Shown here: in pieces, positions 12,643-26,400 of the stretch
Layout: each line of letters opens with the position of its first letter
Position numbering within the stretch: position 1 is the stretch's first letter
Notes under the pieces: generated by a model
What the model was told of the DNA's origin: nothing
The model's input: the letters and a program-made list of their open reading frames with translations, nothing else
Database searches by the model: none
Program-made: the position numbers and the translations under genes
Assembly: GCF_050947335.1 (NCBI RefSeq)
Contig: NW_027474114.1
Location: 1-64,000 of the forward strand
DNA: 64,000 nt
Direction of reading: 5' to 3'
Source: Megachile rotundata
Lineage: Eukaryota; Arthropoda; Insecta; Hymenoptera; Megachilidae

Positions 12643-15600
12643 TATCGATCATATAAGCATAATATGGCTAATAATATGAGTTAGATTGATAATAATAAGA
12701 GTAGTAAGTACAGTAATTGTCGTTCTATCGATCATATAAGCACAATATGGCTAATAATATGAGTTAGATTGATAATAATGAGAGTAATAAGTATAGTAAT
12801 TGTCGTTCTATCGATCATATAAGCATAATATGGCTAATAATATGAGTTAGATTGATAATAATAAGAGTAATAAGCATAGTAATTGTCGTTCAATCGGTCA
12901 TATAACCATAATATGGCTAATAATATGAGTTAGATTGATAATAATGAGAGTAATAAGTACAGTAATTGTCGTTATATCGATCATATAAGCATAATATGGC
13001 TAATAATATCAGTTAGATTGATAATAATAAGAGTACTGAGTATAGTAATTGTCGTCCTATCGATCATATAAGCATAATATGGCTAATAATATGAGTTAGA
13101 TTGATAATAATAAGAGTAATGAGTATAGTAATTGTCGTCCTATCGATTATATAAGCACAATATGGCTAATAATATGAGTTAGTTTGATAACTGTGAGTGT
13201 AATAAGTATAGTAATTGTCGTTATATCGATCATATAAGCATAATATGGCTAATAATATGATTTAGATTGATAATAATAAGAGTAATGAGTATAGTAATTG
13301 TCGTCCTATCGATCATATAAGCATAATATGGCTAATAATTTGAGTTAGATTGATAATAATAAGAGTAATGAGTATAGTAATTGTCGTCCTATCGATCATG
13401 TAAGCATAATATGGCTAATAATATGAGTTAGATTGATAATAATACGAGTATTGAGTATAGTAATTGTAGTCATATCGATCATATAAGCATAATATGGCTA
13501 ATAATATGAGTTAGATTGATAATAATAAGAGTAATGAGTATAGCAATTGTCGTCCTATCGATCATATAAGCATAATATGGCTAATAATATGAGTTAGATT
13601 GATAATAATAAGAGTAATGAGTATAGTAATTGTCGTCCTATCGATCATATAAGCATAATATGGCTAATAATATGAGTTAGATTGATAATATTAAGAGTAA
13701 TAAGTATAGTAATTGTCGTTCTATCGGTCATATAACCATAATATGGCTAGTAATATGAGTTGGATTGATAACAGTGAGTGTAATAAGTATAGTAATTGTC
13801 GTTATATCGATCATATAAGCATAATATGCCTAATAATATGAGTTAGATTGATAATAATAAGAGTAATGAGTATAGTAATTGTCGTCCTATCGATCATATA
13901 AGCATAATATGGCTAATAATATGAGTTAGATTGATAATAATAAGAGTAATGAGTATAGTAATTGTCGTCCTATCGATCATATAAGCATAATATGGCTAAT
14001 AATATGAGTTAGATTGATAATAATAAGAGTAATAAGTATAGTAATTGTCGTTCTATCGATCATATAAGCACAATATGGATAATAATATGAGTTAGATTGA
14101 TAATAATGGGAGTAATAAGTATAGTAATTGTCGTTCTATCGATCATATAAGCATAATATGGCTAATAATATGAGTTAGATTGATAATAATAAGAGTAATG
14201 AGTATAGCAATTGTCGTCCTATCGATCATATAAGCATAATATGGCTAATAATATGAGTTAGATTGATAATAATAAGAGTAATAAGCATAGTAATTGTCGT
14301 TCTATCGGTCATATAACCATAATATGGCTAATAATATGAGTTAGATTGATAATAATGAGAGAAATGAGTATAGTAATTGTCGTTATATCGATCATATAAG
14401 CATAATATGGCTAATAATATGAGTTAGACTGATAATAATAAGAGTAATGAGTATAGTAATTGTCGTCCTATCGATCATATAAGCATAATATGGCTAATAA
14501 TATGAGTTAGATTGATAATAATAATAGTAATAAGTATAGTAATTGTCGTTCTATCGATCATATAAGCACAATATGGCTAATAATATGAGTTAGATTGATA
14601 ATAATGAGAGTAATAAGTATAGTAATTGTCGTTCTATCGATCATATAAGCATAATATGGCTAATAATATGAGTTAGATTGATAATAATAAGAGTAATAAG
14701 TATAGTAATTGTCGTTCTATCGATCATATAAGCACAATATGGATAATAATATGAGTTAGATTGATAATAATGGGAGTAATAAGTATAGTAATTGTCGTTC
14801 TATCGATCATATAAGCATAATATGGCTAATAATATGAGTTAGATTGATAATAATAAGAGTAATGAGTATAGTAATTGTCGTCCTATCGATTATATAAGCA
14901 TAATATGGCTAATAATATGAGTTAGATTGATAATAATAAGAGTAATAAGCATAGTAATTGTCGTTCTATCGGTCATATAACCATAATATGGCTAATAATA
15001 TGAGTTAGATTGATAATAATGAGAGAAATAAGTATAGTAATTGTCGTTATATCGATCATATAAGCATAATATGGCTAATAATATGAGTTAGACTGATAAT
15101 AATAAGAGTAATGAGTATAGTAATTGTCGTCCTATCGATCATATAAGCATAATATGGCTAATAATATGAGTTAGATTGATAATAATAAGAGTAGTAAGTA
15201 CAGTAATTGTCGTTCTATCGATCATATAAGCACAATATGGCTAATAATATGAGTTAGATTGATAATAATGAGAGTAATAAGTATAGTAATTGTCGTTCTA
15301 TCGATCATATAAGCATAATATGGCTAATAATATGAGTTAGATTGATAATAATAAGAGTAATAAGCATAGTAATTGTCGTTCTATCGGTCATATAACCATA
15401 ATATGGCTAATAATATGAGTTAGATTGATAATAATGAGAGTAATAAGTACAGTAATTGTCGTCATATCGATCATATAAGCATAATATGGCTAATAATATG
15501 AGTTAGATTGATAATAATAAGAGATTGATAATAATGAGTATAGCAATTGTCGTCCTATCGATCATATAAGCATAATATGGCTAATAATATGAGTTAGATT

Positions 15601-18600
15601 GATAATAATAAGAGTAATGAGTATAGTAATTGTCGTCCTATCGATCATATAAGCATAATATGGCCAATAATATGAGTTAGTTTGATAACAGTGAGTGTAA
15701 TAAGTATAGTAATTGTCGTTATATTGATCATATAAGCATAATATGGCTAATAATATGATTTAGATTGATAATGGTAAGAGTAATGAGTATAGTAATTGTC
15801 GTCCGATCGATCATATACGCATAATATGGCTAATAATATGAGTTAGATTGATAATAATAAGAGTAATGAGTATAGTAATTGTCGTCCTATCGGTCATATA
15901 ACCATAATATGGCTAATAAAATGAGTTAGATTGATAATAATGAGAGTAATAAGTATAGTAATTGTCGTTATATCGATCATATAAGCATAATATGGCTAAT
16001 AATATGAGTTAGATTGATAATAATAAGAGTAATGAGTATAGTAATTGTCGTCCTATCGATCATATAAGCAGAATATGGCTAATAATATGAGTTAGATTGA
16101 TAATAATCAGAGTAATAAGTATAGTAATTGTCGTTCTATCGGTCATATAACCATAATATGGCTAATAATATGAGTTAGTTTGATAACAGTGAGTGTAATA
16201 AGTATAGTAATTGTCGTTATATCGATCATATAAGCATAATATGGCTAATAATATGATTTAGATTGATAATGATAAGAGTAATGAGTATAGTAATTGTCGT
16301 CCTATCGATCATATAAGCATAATATGGCTAATAATATGAGTTAGATTGATAATAATGAGAGTAATAAGTATAGTAATTGTCGTCCTATCGATCATATAAG
16401 CATAATATGGCTAATAATATGAGTTAGATTGATAATAATAATAGTAATAAGTATAGTAATTGTCGTTCTATCGATCATATAAGCACAATATGGCTAATAA
16501 TATGAGTTAGATTGATAATAATGAGAGTAATAAGTATAGTAATTGTCGTTCTATCGATCATATAAGCATAATATGGCTAATAATATGAGTTAGATTGATA
16601 ATAATAAGAGTAATAAGCATAGTAATTGTCGTTCTATCGGTCATATAACCATAATATGGCTAATAATATGAGTTAGATTGATAATAATGAGAGTAATAAG
16701 TATAGTAATTGTCGTTATATCGATCATATAAGCATAATATGGCTAATAATATGAGTTAGATTGATAATAATAAGAGTAATGAGTATAGTAATTGTCGTCC
16801 TATCGATCATATAAGCATAATATGGCTAATAATATGAGTTAGATTGATAATAATAAGAGTAATAAGCATAGTAATTGTCGTTCTATCGGTCATATAACCA
16901 TAATATGGCTAATAATATGAGTTAGATTGATAATAATGAGAGTAATAAGTATAGTAATTGTCGTTATATCGATCATATAAGCATAATATGGCTAATAATA
17001 TGAGTTAGATTGATAATAATAAGAGTAATGGGTATAGTAATTGTCGTCCTATCGATCATATAAGCATAATATGGCTAATAATATGAGTTAGATTGATAAT
17101 AATAAGTGTAATGAGTATAGTAATTGTCGTCCTATCGATTATATAAGCATAATATGGCTAATAATATGAGTTAGTTTGATAACTGTGAGTGTAATAAGTA
17201 TAGTAATTGTCGTTCTATCGGTCATATAACCATAATATGGCCAATAATATGAGTTAGTTTGATAACAGTGAGTGTAATAAGTATAGTAATTGTCGTTATA
17301 TTGATCATATAAGCATAATATGGCTAATAATATGATTTAGATTGATAATGGTAAGAGTAATGAGTATAGTAATTGTCGTCCGATCGATCATATACGCATA
17401 ATATGGCTAATAATATGAGTTAGATTGATAATAATAAGAGTAATGAGTATAGTAATTGTCGTCCTATCGGTCATATAACCATAATATGGCTAATAATATG
17501 AGTTAGATTGATAATAATGAGAGTAATAAGTATAGTAATTGTCGTTATATCGATCATATAAGCATAATATGGCTAATAATATGAGTTAGATTGATAATAA
17601 TAAGAGTAATGAGTATAGTAATTGTCGTCCTATCGATCATATAAGCAGAATATGGCTAATAATATGAGTTAGATTGATAATAATCAGAGTAATAAGTATA
17701 GTAATTGTCGTTCTATCGGTCATATAACCATAATATGGCTAATAATATGAGTTAGTTTGATAACAGTGAGTGTAATAAGTATAGTAATTGTCGTTATATC
17801 GATCATATAAGCATAATATGGCTAATAATATGATTTAGATTGATAATGATAAGAGTAATGAGTATAGTAATTGTCGTCCTATCGATCATATAAGCATAAT
17901 ATGGCTAATAATATGAGTTAGATTGATAATAATGAGAGTAATAACTATAGTAATTGTCGTTATATCGATCATATAAGCATAATATGGCTAATAATATGAT
18001 TTAGATTGATAATGATAAGAGTAATGAGTATAGTAATTGTCGTCCTATCGATCATATAAGCATAATATGGCTAATAATATGAGTTAGATTGATAATAATG
18101 AGAGTAATAAGTATAGTAATTATCGTTCTATCGATCATATAAGCATAATATGGCTAATAATATGAGTTAGATTGATAATAATAAGAGTAATAAGCATAGT
18201 AATTGTCGTTCTATCGGTCATATAACCATAATATGGCTAATAATATGAGTTAGATTGATAATAATGAGAGTAATAACTATAGTAATTGTCGTTATATCGA
18301 TCATATAAGCATAATATGGCTAATAATATGAGTTAGATTGATAATAATAAGAGTAATGAGTATAGTAATTGTCGTCCTATCGATCATATAAGCATAATAT
18401 GGCTAATAATATGAGTTAGATTGATAATAATAAGAGTAATAAGTATAGTAATTGTCGTTCTATCGGTCATATAACCATAATATGGCTAATAATATGAGTT
18501 AGATTGATAATAATGAGTGCAATAAGTATAGTAATTGTCGTTATATCGATCATATAAGCATAATATGGCTAATAATATGATTTAGATTGATAATGATAAG

Positions 18601-19178
18601 AGTAATGAGTATAGTAATTGTCGTCCTATCGATCATATAAGCATAATATGGCTAATAATATGAGTTAGATTGATAATAATAAGAATAATAAGTATAGTAA
18701 TTGTCGTTCTATCGGTCATATAACCATAATATGGCCAATAATATGAGTTAGTTTGATAACAGTGAGTGTAATAAGTATAGTAATTGTCGTTATATCGATC
18801 ATATAAGCATAATATGGCTAATAATATGATTTAGATTGATAATGATAAGAGTAATGAGTATAGTAATTGTCGTCCTATCGATCATATACGCATAATATGG
18901 CTAATAATATGAGTTAGATTGATAATAATAAGAGTAATGAGTATAGTAATTGTCGTCCTATCGGTCATATAACCATAATATGGCTAATAATATGAGTTAG
19001 ATTGATAATAGTGAGTGTAATAAGTATAGTAATTGTCGTTCTATCGGTCATATAACCATAATATGGCTAATAATATGAGTTAGTTTGATAACAGTGAGTG
19101 TAATAAGTATAGTAATTGTCGTTATATCGATCATATAAGCATAATATGGCTAATAATATGAGTTAGATTGATAATAAT
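12643..19178 (+). repeat. Duplicated block I, short copy (about 6.5 kb)
   Basis: Near-identical partner of 3165-11949 with only one copy of the 27-monomer segment, hence 2249 bp shorter. It begins where gtcgtcct in the first copy faces gtcgttat here. It ends where agagtaatgag in the first copy faces gagagtaataag here (about 19178). The presence of a single 91-bp monomer (15455-15545) agrees with its lacking the tandem duplication. Confidence 0.85.
15455..15545 (+). repeat. 91-bp monomer with 8-bp insertion (third)
   Basis: Same insertion again, 7229 bp downstream of the second, inside the short copy of block I (gagattgataa from 15521). Because the insertion is identical in all three places, it is a reliable tag for duplicated segments. 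Confidence 0.93.
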
Positions 19179-19239
19179 GAGAGTAATAAGTATAGTAATT
19201 GTCGTTATATCGATCATATAAGCATAATATGGCTAATAA

Positions 19240-20163
19240 TATGAGTTAGTTTGATAACAGTGAGTGTAATAAGTATAGTAATTGTCGTTCTATCGGTCAT
19301 ATAACCATAATATGGCCAATAATATGAGTTAGTTTGATAACAGTGAGTGTAATAAGTATAGTAATTGTCGTTATATCGATCATATAAGCATAATATGGCT
19401 AATAATATGATTTAGATTGATAATGATAAGAGTAATGAGTATAGTAATTGTCGTCCGATCGATCATATACGCATAATATGGCTAATAATATGAGTTAGAT
19501 TGATAATAATAAGAGTAATGAGTATAGAAATTGTCGTCCTATCGGTCATATAACCATAATATGGCTAATAATATGAGTTAGATTGATAATAGTGAGTGTA
19601 ATAAGTATAGTAATTGTCGTTCTATCGGTCATATAACCATAATATGGCTAATAATATGAGTTAGATTGATAATAATAAGAGTAATGAGTATAGTAATTGT
19701 CGTCCTATCGATCATATAAGCATAATATGGCTAATAATATGAGTTAGGTTGATAATAATGAGAGTAATAAGTATAGTAATTGTCGTTCTATCGATCATAT
19801 AAGCATAATATGGCTTAATAATATGAGTTAGATTGATAATAATAAGAGTAATAAGCATAGTAATTGTCGTGCTATCGGTCATATAACCATAATATGGCTA
19901 ATAATATGAGTTAGATTGATAATAATGAGAGTAATAAGTATAGTAATTGTCGTTATATCGATCATATAAGCATAATATGGCTAATAATATGAGTTAGATT
20001 GATAATAATAAGTGTAATGAGTATAGTAATTGTCGTCCTATCGATCATATAAGCAGAATATGGCTAATAATATGAGTTAGATTGATAATAATCAGAGTAA
20101 TAAGTATAGTAATTGTCGTTCTATCGGTCATATAACCATAATATGGCTAATAATATGAGTTAG
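19240..20163 (+). repeat. 25-monomer spaced block in family A (copy 1)
   Basis: Markers taggttgataataatgag (19745), gtcgtgctatcgg (about 19866) and aagcagaatatgg (20051) recur 2075 bp (25 x 83) downstream, or 2076 bp for markers upstream of the extra base in the 84-bp monomer at 19779-19862. The block lies just beyond duplicated block I and belongs to the last part of family A. Confidence 0.75.
19779..19862 (+). repeat. 84-bp monomer (+1 T)
   Basis: The conserved word ggctaataatatg reads ggcttaataatatg near 19812, adding one base. The next monomer starts at 19863, confirming the +1 shift. No other copy of this change was seen, so it is a private and probably recent event. Confidence 0.9.
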
Positions 20164-21315
20164 TTTGATAACAGTGAGTGTAATAAGTATAGTAATTGTC
20201 GTTATATCGATCATATAAGCATAATATGGCTAATAATATGATTTAGATTGATAATGATAAGAGTAATGAGTATAGTAATTGTCGTCCTATCGATCATATA
20301 AGCATAATATGGCTAATAATATGAGTTAGATTGATAATAATGAGAGTAATAAGTATAGTAATTGTCGTTCTATCGATCATATAAGCATAATATGGCTAAT
20401 AATATGAGTTAGATTGATAATAATAAGAGTAATAAGCATAGTAATTGTCGTTCTATCGGTCATATAACCATAATATGGCTAATAATATGAGTTAGATTGA
20501 TAATAATGAGAGTAATAACTATAGTAATTGTCGTTATATCGATCATATAAGCATAATATGGCTAATAATATGAGTTAGATTGATAATAATAAGAGTAATG
20601 AGTATAGTAATTGTCGTCCTATCGATCATATAAGCATAATATGGCTAATAATATGAGTTAGATTGATAATAGTGAGTGTAATAAGTATCGTAATTGTCGT
20701 TCTATCGGTCATATAACCATAATATGGCTAATAATATGAGTTAGTTTGATAACAGTGAGTGTAATAAGTATAGTAATTGTCGTTATATCGATCATATAAG
20801 CATAATATGGCTAATAATATGAGTTAGATTGATAATAATAAGAGTAATGAGTATAGTAATTGTCGTCCTATCGATCAGATAAGCATAATACGGCTAATAA
20901 TATGAGTTAGGTTGATAATAATGAGAGTAATAAGTATAGTAATTGTCGTTCTATCGATCATATAAGCATAATATGGCTAATAATATGAGTTAGATTGATA
21001 ATAATAAGAGTAATGAGTATAGTAATTGTCGCCCTATCGATCATATAAGCATAATATGGCTAATAATATGAGTTAGACTGATAATAATAAGAGTAATGAG
21101 TATAGTTATTGTCGTCCTATCGATCATATAAGCATAATATGGCTAATAATATGAGTTAGATTGATAATAATAAGAGTAATGAGTATAGTAATTGTCGTCC
21201 TATCGATCATATAAGCATAATATGGCTAATAATATGAGTTAGATTGATAATAGTGAGTGTAATAAGTATAGTAATTGTCGTTCTATCGGTCATATAACCA
21301 TAATATGGCTAATAA

Positions 21316-22238
21316 TATGAGTTAGTTTGATAACAGTGAGTGTAATAAGTATAGTAATTGTCGTTCTATCGGTCATATAACCATAATATGGCCAATAATA
21401 TGAGTTAGTTTGATAACAGTGAGTGTAATAAGTATAGTAATTGTCGTTATATCGATCATATAAGCATAATATGGCTAATAATATGATTTAGATTGATAAT
21501 GATAAGAGTAATGAGTATAGTAATTGTCGTCCGATCGATCATATACGCATAATATGGCTAATAATATGAGTTAGATTGATAATAATAAGAGTAATGAGTA
21601 TAGTAATTGTCGTCCTATCGGTCATATAACCATAATATGGCTAATCATATGAGTTAGATTGATAATAGTGAGTGTAATAAGTATAGTAATTGTCTTTCTA
21701 TCGGTCATATAACCATAATATGGCTAATAATATGAGTTAGATTGACAATAATAAGAGTAATGAGTATAGTAATTGTCGTCCTATCGATCATATAAGCATA
21801 ATATGGCTAATAATATGAGTTAGGTTGATAATAATGAGAGTAATAAGTATAGTAATTGTCGTTCTATCGATCATATAAGCATAATATGGCTAATAATATG
21901 AGTTAGATTGATAATAATAAGAGTAATAAGCATAGTAATTGTCGTGCTATCGGTCATATAACCATAATATGGCTAATAATATGAGTTAGATTGATAATAA
22001 TGAGAGTAATAAGTATAGTAATTGTCGTTATATCGATCATATAAGCATAATATGGCTAATAATATGAGTTAGATTGATAATAATAAGAGTAATGAGTATA
22101 GTAATTGTCGTCCTATCGATCATATAAGCAGAATATGGCTAATAATATGAGTTAGATTGATAATAATCAGAGTAATAAGTATAGTAATTGTCGGTCTATC
22201 GGTCATATAACCATAATATGGCTAATAATATGAGTTAG
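21316..22238 (+). repeat. 25-monomer spaced block in family A (copy 2)
   Basis: Partner of 19240-20163. It lacks the extra T of the 84-bp monomer, so that insertion happened after the duplication. Private substitutions include gattgacaataat near 21741 and gtcggtctatcgg near 22190. Confidence 0.75.
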
Positions 22239-23424
22239 ATTGATAATAATGAGAGTAATAACTATAGTAATTGTCGTTATATCGATCATATAAGCATAAT
22301 ATGGCTAATGATATGAGTTAGATTGATAATAATAAGAGTAATGAGTATAGTAATTGTCGTTCTATCGGTCATATAACCATAATATGGCTAATAATATGAG
22401 TTAGATTGATAATAATGAGAGTAATAACTATAGTAATTGTCGTTATATCGATCATATAAGCATAATATGGCTAATAATATGAGTTAGATTGATAATAATA
22501 AGAGTAATGAGTATAGTAATTGTCGTTCTATCGGTCATATAACCATAATATGGCTAATAATATGAGTTAGATTGATAATAGTGAGTGTAATAAGTATAGT
22601 AATTGTCGTTCTATCGGTCATATAACCATAATATGGCCAATAATATGAGTTAGTTTGATAACAGTGAGTGTAATAAGTATAGTAATTGTCGTTATATCGA
22701 TCATATAAGCATAATATGGCTAATAATATGAGTTAGATTGATAATAATAAGAGTAATGAGTATAGTAATTGTCGTTATATCGATCATATAAGCATAATAT
22801 GGCTAATAATATGAGTTAGATTGATAATAATAAGAGTAATGAGTATAGTAATTGTCGTCCTATCGATCATATAAGCATAATATGGCTAATAATATGAGTT
22901 AGATTGATAATAATAAGAGTAATGAGTATAGTAATTGTCGTCCTATCGATCATATAAGCATAATATGGCTAATAATATGAGTTAGATTGATAATAATAAG
23001 AGTAATGAGTATAGTAATTGTCGTCCTATCGATTATATAAGCATAATATGGCTAATAATATGAGTTAGATTGATAATAATAAGAGTAATAAGTATAGTAA
23101 TTGTCGTTCTATCGATCATATCTGCATAATATGGTTAATAATATGAGTTAGATTGATAATAGTGAGTGTAATAAGTATAGTAATTGTCGTTCTGTCGATC
23201 ATATTAGCATAATATGGTTAATAATATGAGTTAGATTCATAATAATAAGAGTAATAGGTATAGTAATTGTCGTTCTATCGATCATATAAGCATAATATGG
23301 CTAATAATATGAGTTAGATTTATAATAATAAGAGTAATAAGTATAGTAATTGTCGTTCTATCGATCATATAAGCACAATATGGCTAATAATATGAGTTAG
23401 ATTGATAATAATAAGAGTAATAAG

Positions 23425-26400
23425 TATAGTAATTGTCGTTCTATCGATCATATCTGCATAATATGGTTAATAATATGAGTTAGATTGATAATAGTGAGTG
23501 TAATAAATATAGTAATTGTCGTTCTATCGCTCATGTAATCACAATATGGCTAATAATATGAGTTAGATTGATAATAATAAGAGTAATAAGTATAGTAATT
23601 GTCGTTCTATCGATCATATAAGCATAATATGGCTAATAATATGAGTTAGATTGATAATAATAAGTGTAATAAGTATAGTAATTGTCGTTCTATCGATCAT
23701 AATTGCATAATATGGTTAATAATATGAGTTAGATTGATAATAATAAGAGCAATGAGTATAGTAATTGTCGTACTACCGATCATATAAGCATAATATGGCT
23801 AATAATATGAGTTAGATTGATAATAATAAGAGTAAAAAGTATAGTAATTGTCGTTCGATCGATCATATCTGCATAATATGGTTAATAATATGAGTTAGAT
23901 TGATAATAGTGAGTGCAATAAATATAGTAATTGTCGTTCTAACGCTCATATAAGTACAATATGGCTAATAATATGAGTTAGATTGATAATAATAAGAGTA
24001 ATAAGTATAGTAATTGTCGTTCTATCGATCATACAAGCATAATATGGCTAATAATATGAGTTAGATTGATAATAATAAGAGTAATGGGTATAGTAATTGT
24101 AGCTCTATCGATCATATCTGCTTAATATGGTTAATAATATGAGTTAGAATGATAATAATAAGAGTAATAAGTATAGTAATTGTCGTTCTATCGATCATAT
24201 CTGCATAATATGGTTAATAATATGAGTTAGATTGATAATAGTGAGTGTAATAAGTATAGTGAATGTCGTTCTATCGATCATATCAGCATAATACGGGTAA
24301 TAATATGAGTTGGATTGATAATAATAAGAGTAATGACTGTAGTAATTGTAGGTCTATCGGTCATATAAGCATAATATGGCTAATAATATGAGTCAGATTC
24401 ATAATAATAACAGTAATAAGTATAGTAATTGTCGTTCTATCGATCATTTAAGCATAATATGGCGAATAATATGAGTTGGGTTGATAAAACTAAGAACAAT
24501 AAGTATAGTAACTGTCGTTCTATCGATCATATAAGCATTATATGGTTAATAATATGAGTTAGAATGATAATAATAAGAGTAATAAGTATAGTAATTGTCG
24601 TTCTATCGATCATATCTGCATAATATGGTTAATAATATGAGTTAGATTGATAATAGTGAGTGTAATAAGTATAGTAATTGTCGTTCTGTCGATCATATTA
24701 GCATAATATGGTTAATAATATGAGTTAGATTGATAATAATAAGAGTAATAGGTATAGTATTTGTCGTTCTATCGATCATATAAGCATAATATGGCTAATA
24801 ATACGAGTTAGATTGATAATAATAAGAGTAATAAGTATAGTAATTGTCGTTCTATCGATCATATAAGCATAATATGGCTAATAATATGAGTTAGAATGAT
24901 AATAATAAGAGTAATAAGTATAGTAATTGTCGTTCTATCGATCATATAAGCATAATATGGCTAATAATATGAGTTAGATTGATAATAATAAGTGTAATAA
25001 GTATAGTAATTGTCGTTCTATCGATCATAATTGCATAATATGGTTAATAATATGAGTTAGATTGATAATAATAAGAGCAATGAGTATAGTAATTGTCGTA
25101 CTATCGATCATATAAGCATAATATGGCTAATAATATGAGTTAGATTGATAATAATAAGTGTAAAAAGTATAGTAATTGTCGTTCGATCGATCATATCTGC
25201 ATAATATGGTTAATAATATGAGTTAGATTGATAATAATAAGAGTAATGAGTATAGTGAATGTCGTTCTATCGATCATATCAGCATAATACGGGTAATAAT
25301 ATGAGTTGGATTGATAATAATAAGAGTAATGAGTATAGTAATTGTAGTTCTATCGATCATTGAAGCATAATATGGCTAATAATATGAGTTAGATTGATAA
25401 TAATAAGAGTAATAAGTATAGTAATTGCCGTTCTATCGATCATATAAGCATAATATGGCTAATAATATGAGTTAGAATGATAATAATAAGAGTAATAAGT
25501 ATAGTAATTGTCGTTCTATCGATCATATCTGCATAATATGGTTAATAATATGAGTTAGATTGATAATAGTGAGTGTAATAAGTATAGTGAATGTCGTTCA
25601 ATCGATCATATCAGCATAATACGGGTAATAATATGAGTTGGATTGATAATAATAAGAGTAATGACTGTAGTAATTGTAGGTCTATCGGTCATATAGGCAT
25701 AATATGGCTAATAATATGAGTCAGATTCATAATAATAACAGTAATAAGTATAGTAATTGTCGTTCTATCGATCATTTAAGCATAATATGGCGAATAATAT
25801 GAGTTGGGTTGATAAAACTAAGAACAATAAGTATAGTAACTGTCGTTCTATCGATCATATAAGCATAATATGGTTAATAATATGAGTTAGAATGATAATA
25901 ATAAGAGTAATAAGTATAGTAATTGTCGTTCTATCGATCATATCTGCATAATATGGTTAATAATATGAGTTAGATTGATAATAGTGAGTGTAATAAGTAT
26001 AGTGAATGTCGTTCTATCGATCATATCAGCATAATATGGGTAATAATATGAGTTGGATTGATAATAATAAGAGTAATGAGTATAGTAATTGTCGTTCTAT
26101 CGATAATATAAGCATAATATGGGTAATAATATGAGTTGGATTGATAATAATAAGAGTAATGAGTATAGTAATTGTCGTTCTATCGCTCATGTAATCACAA
26201 TATGGCTAATAATATGAGTTAGAATGATAATAATAAGAGTAATAAGTATAGTAATTGTCGTTCTATCGATCATATCTGCATAATATGGTCAATAATATGA
26301 GTTAGATTGATAATAGTGAGTGAAATAAATATAGTAATTGTCGTTCTATCGCTCATGTAGTCACAATATGGCTAATAATATGAGTTAGATTGATAATAAT

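Larger units (their letters stand above)
1..23099 (+). repeat. Satellite family A, 278 monomers
   Basis: The left part of the array is made of monomer variants not seen to the right. Diagnostic words are gtcgtcctatcg (position 9 T to C), the coupled pair of changes in ggtcatataacca, gtttgataacagtgag, gatttagattgat and catatacgcat. The family B words catatctgcat, gctcatgtaatc and cataattgcat were not seen here. The length is 278 x 83 + 25 bp; the excess comes from three 91-bp monomers and one 84-bp monomer. The last A-type monomer is 23017-23099. Divergence between monomers is mostly a few substitutions per copy. Large near-identical blocks inside show recent amplification. Confidence 0.9.
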
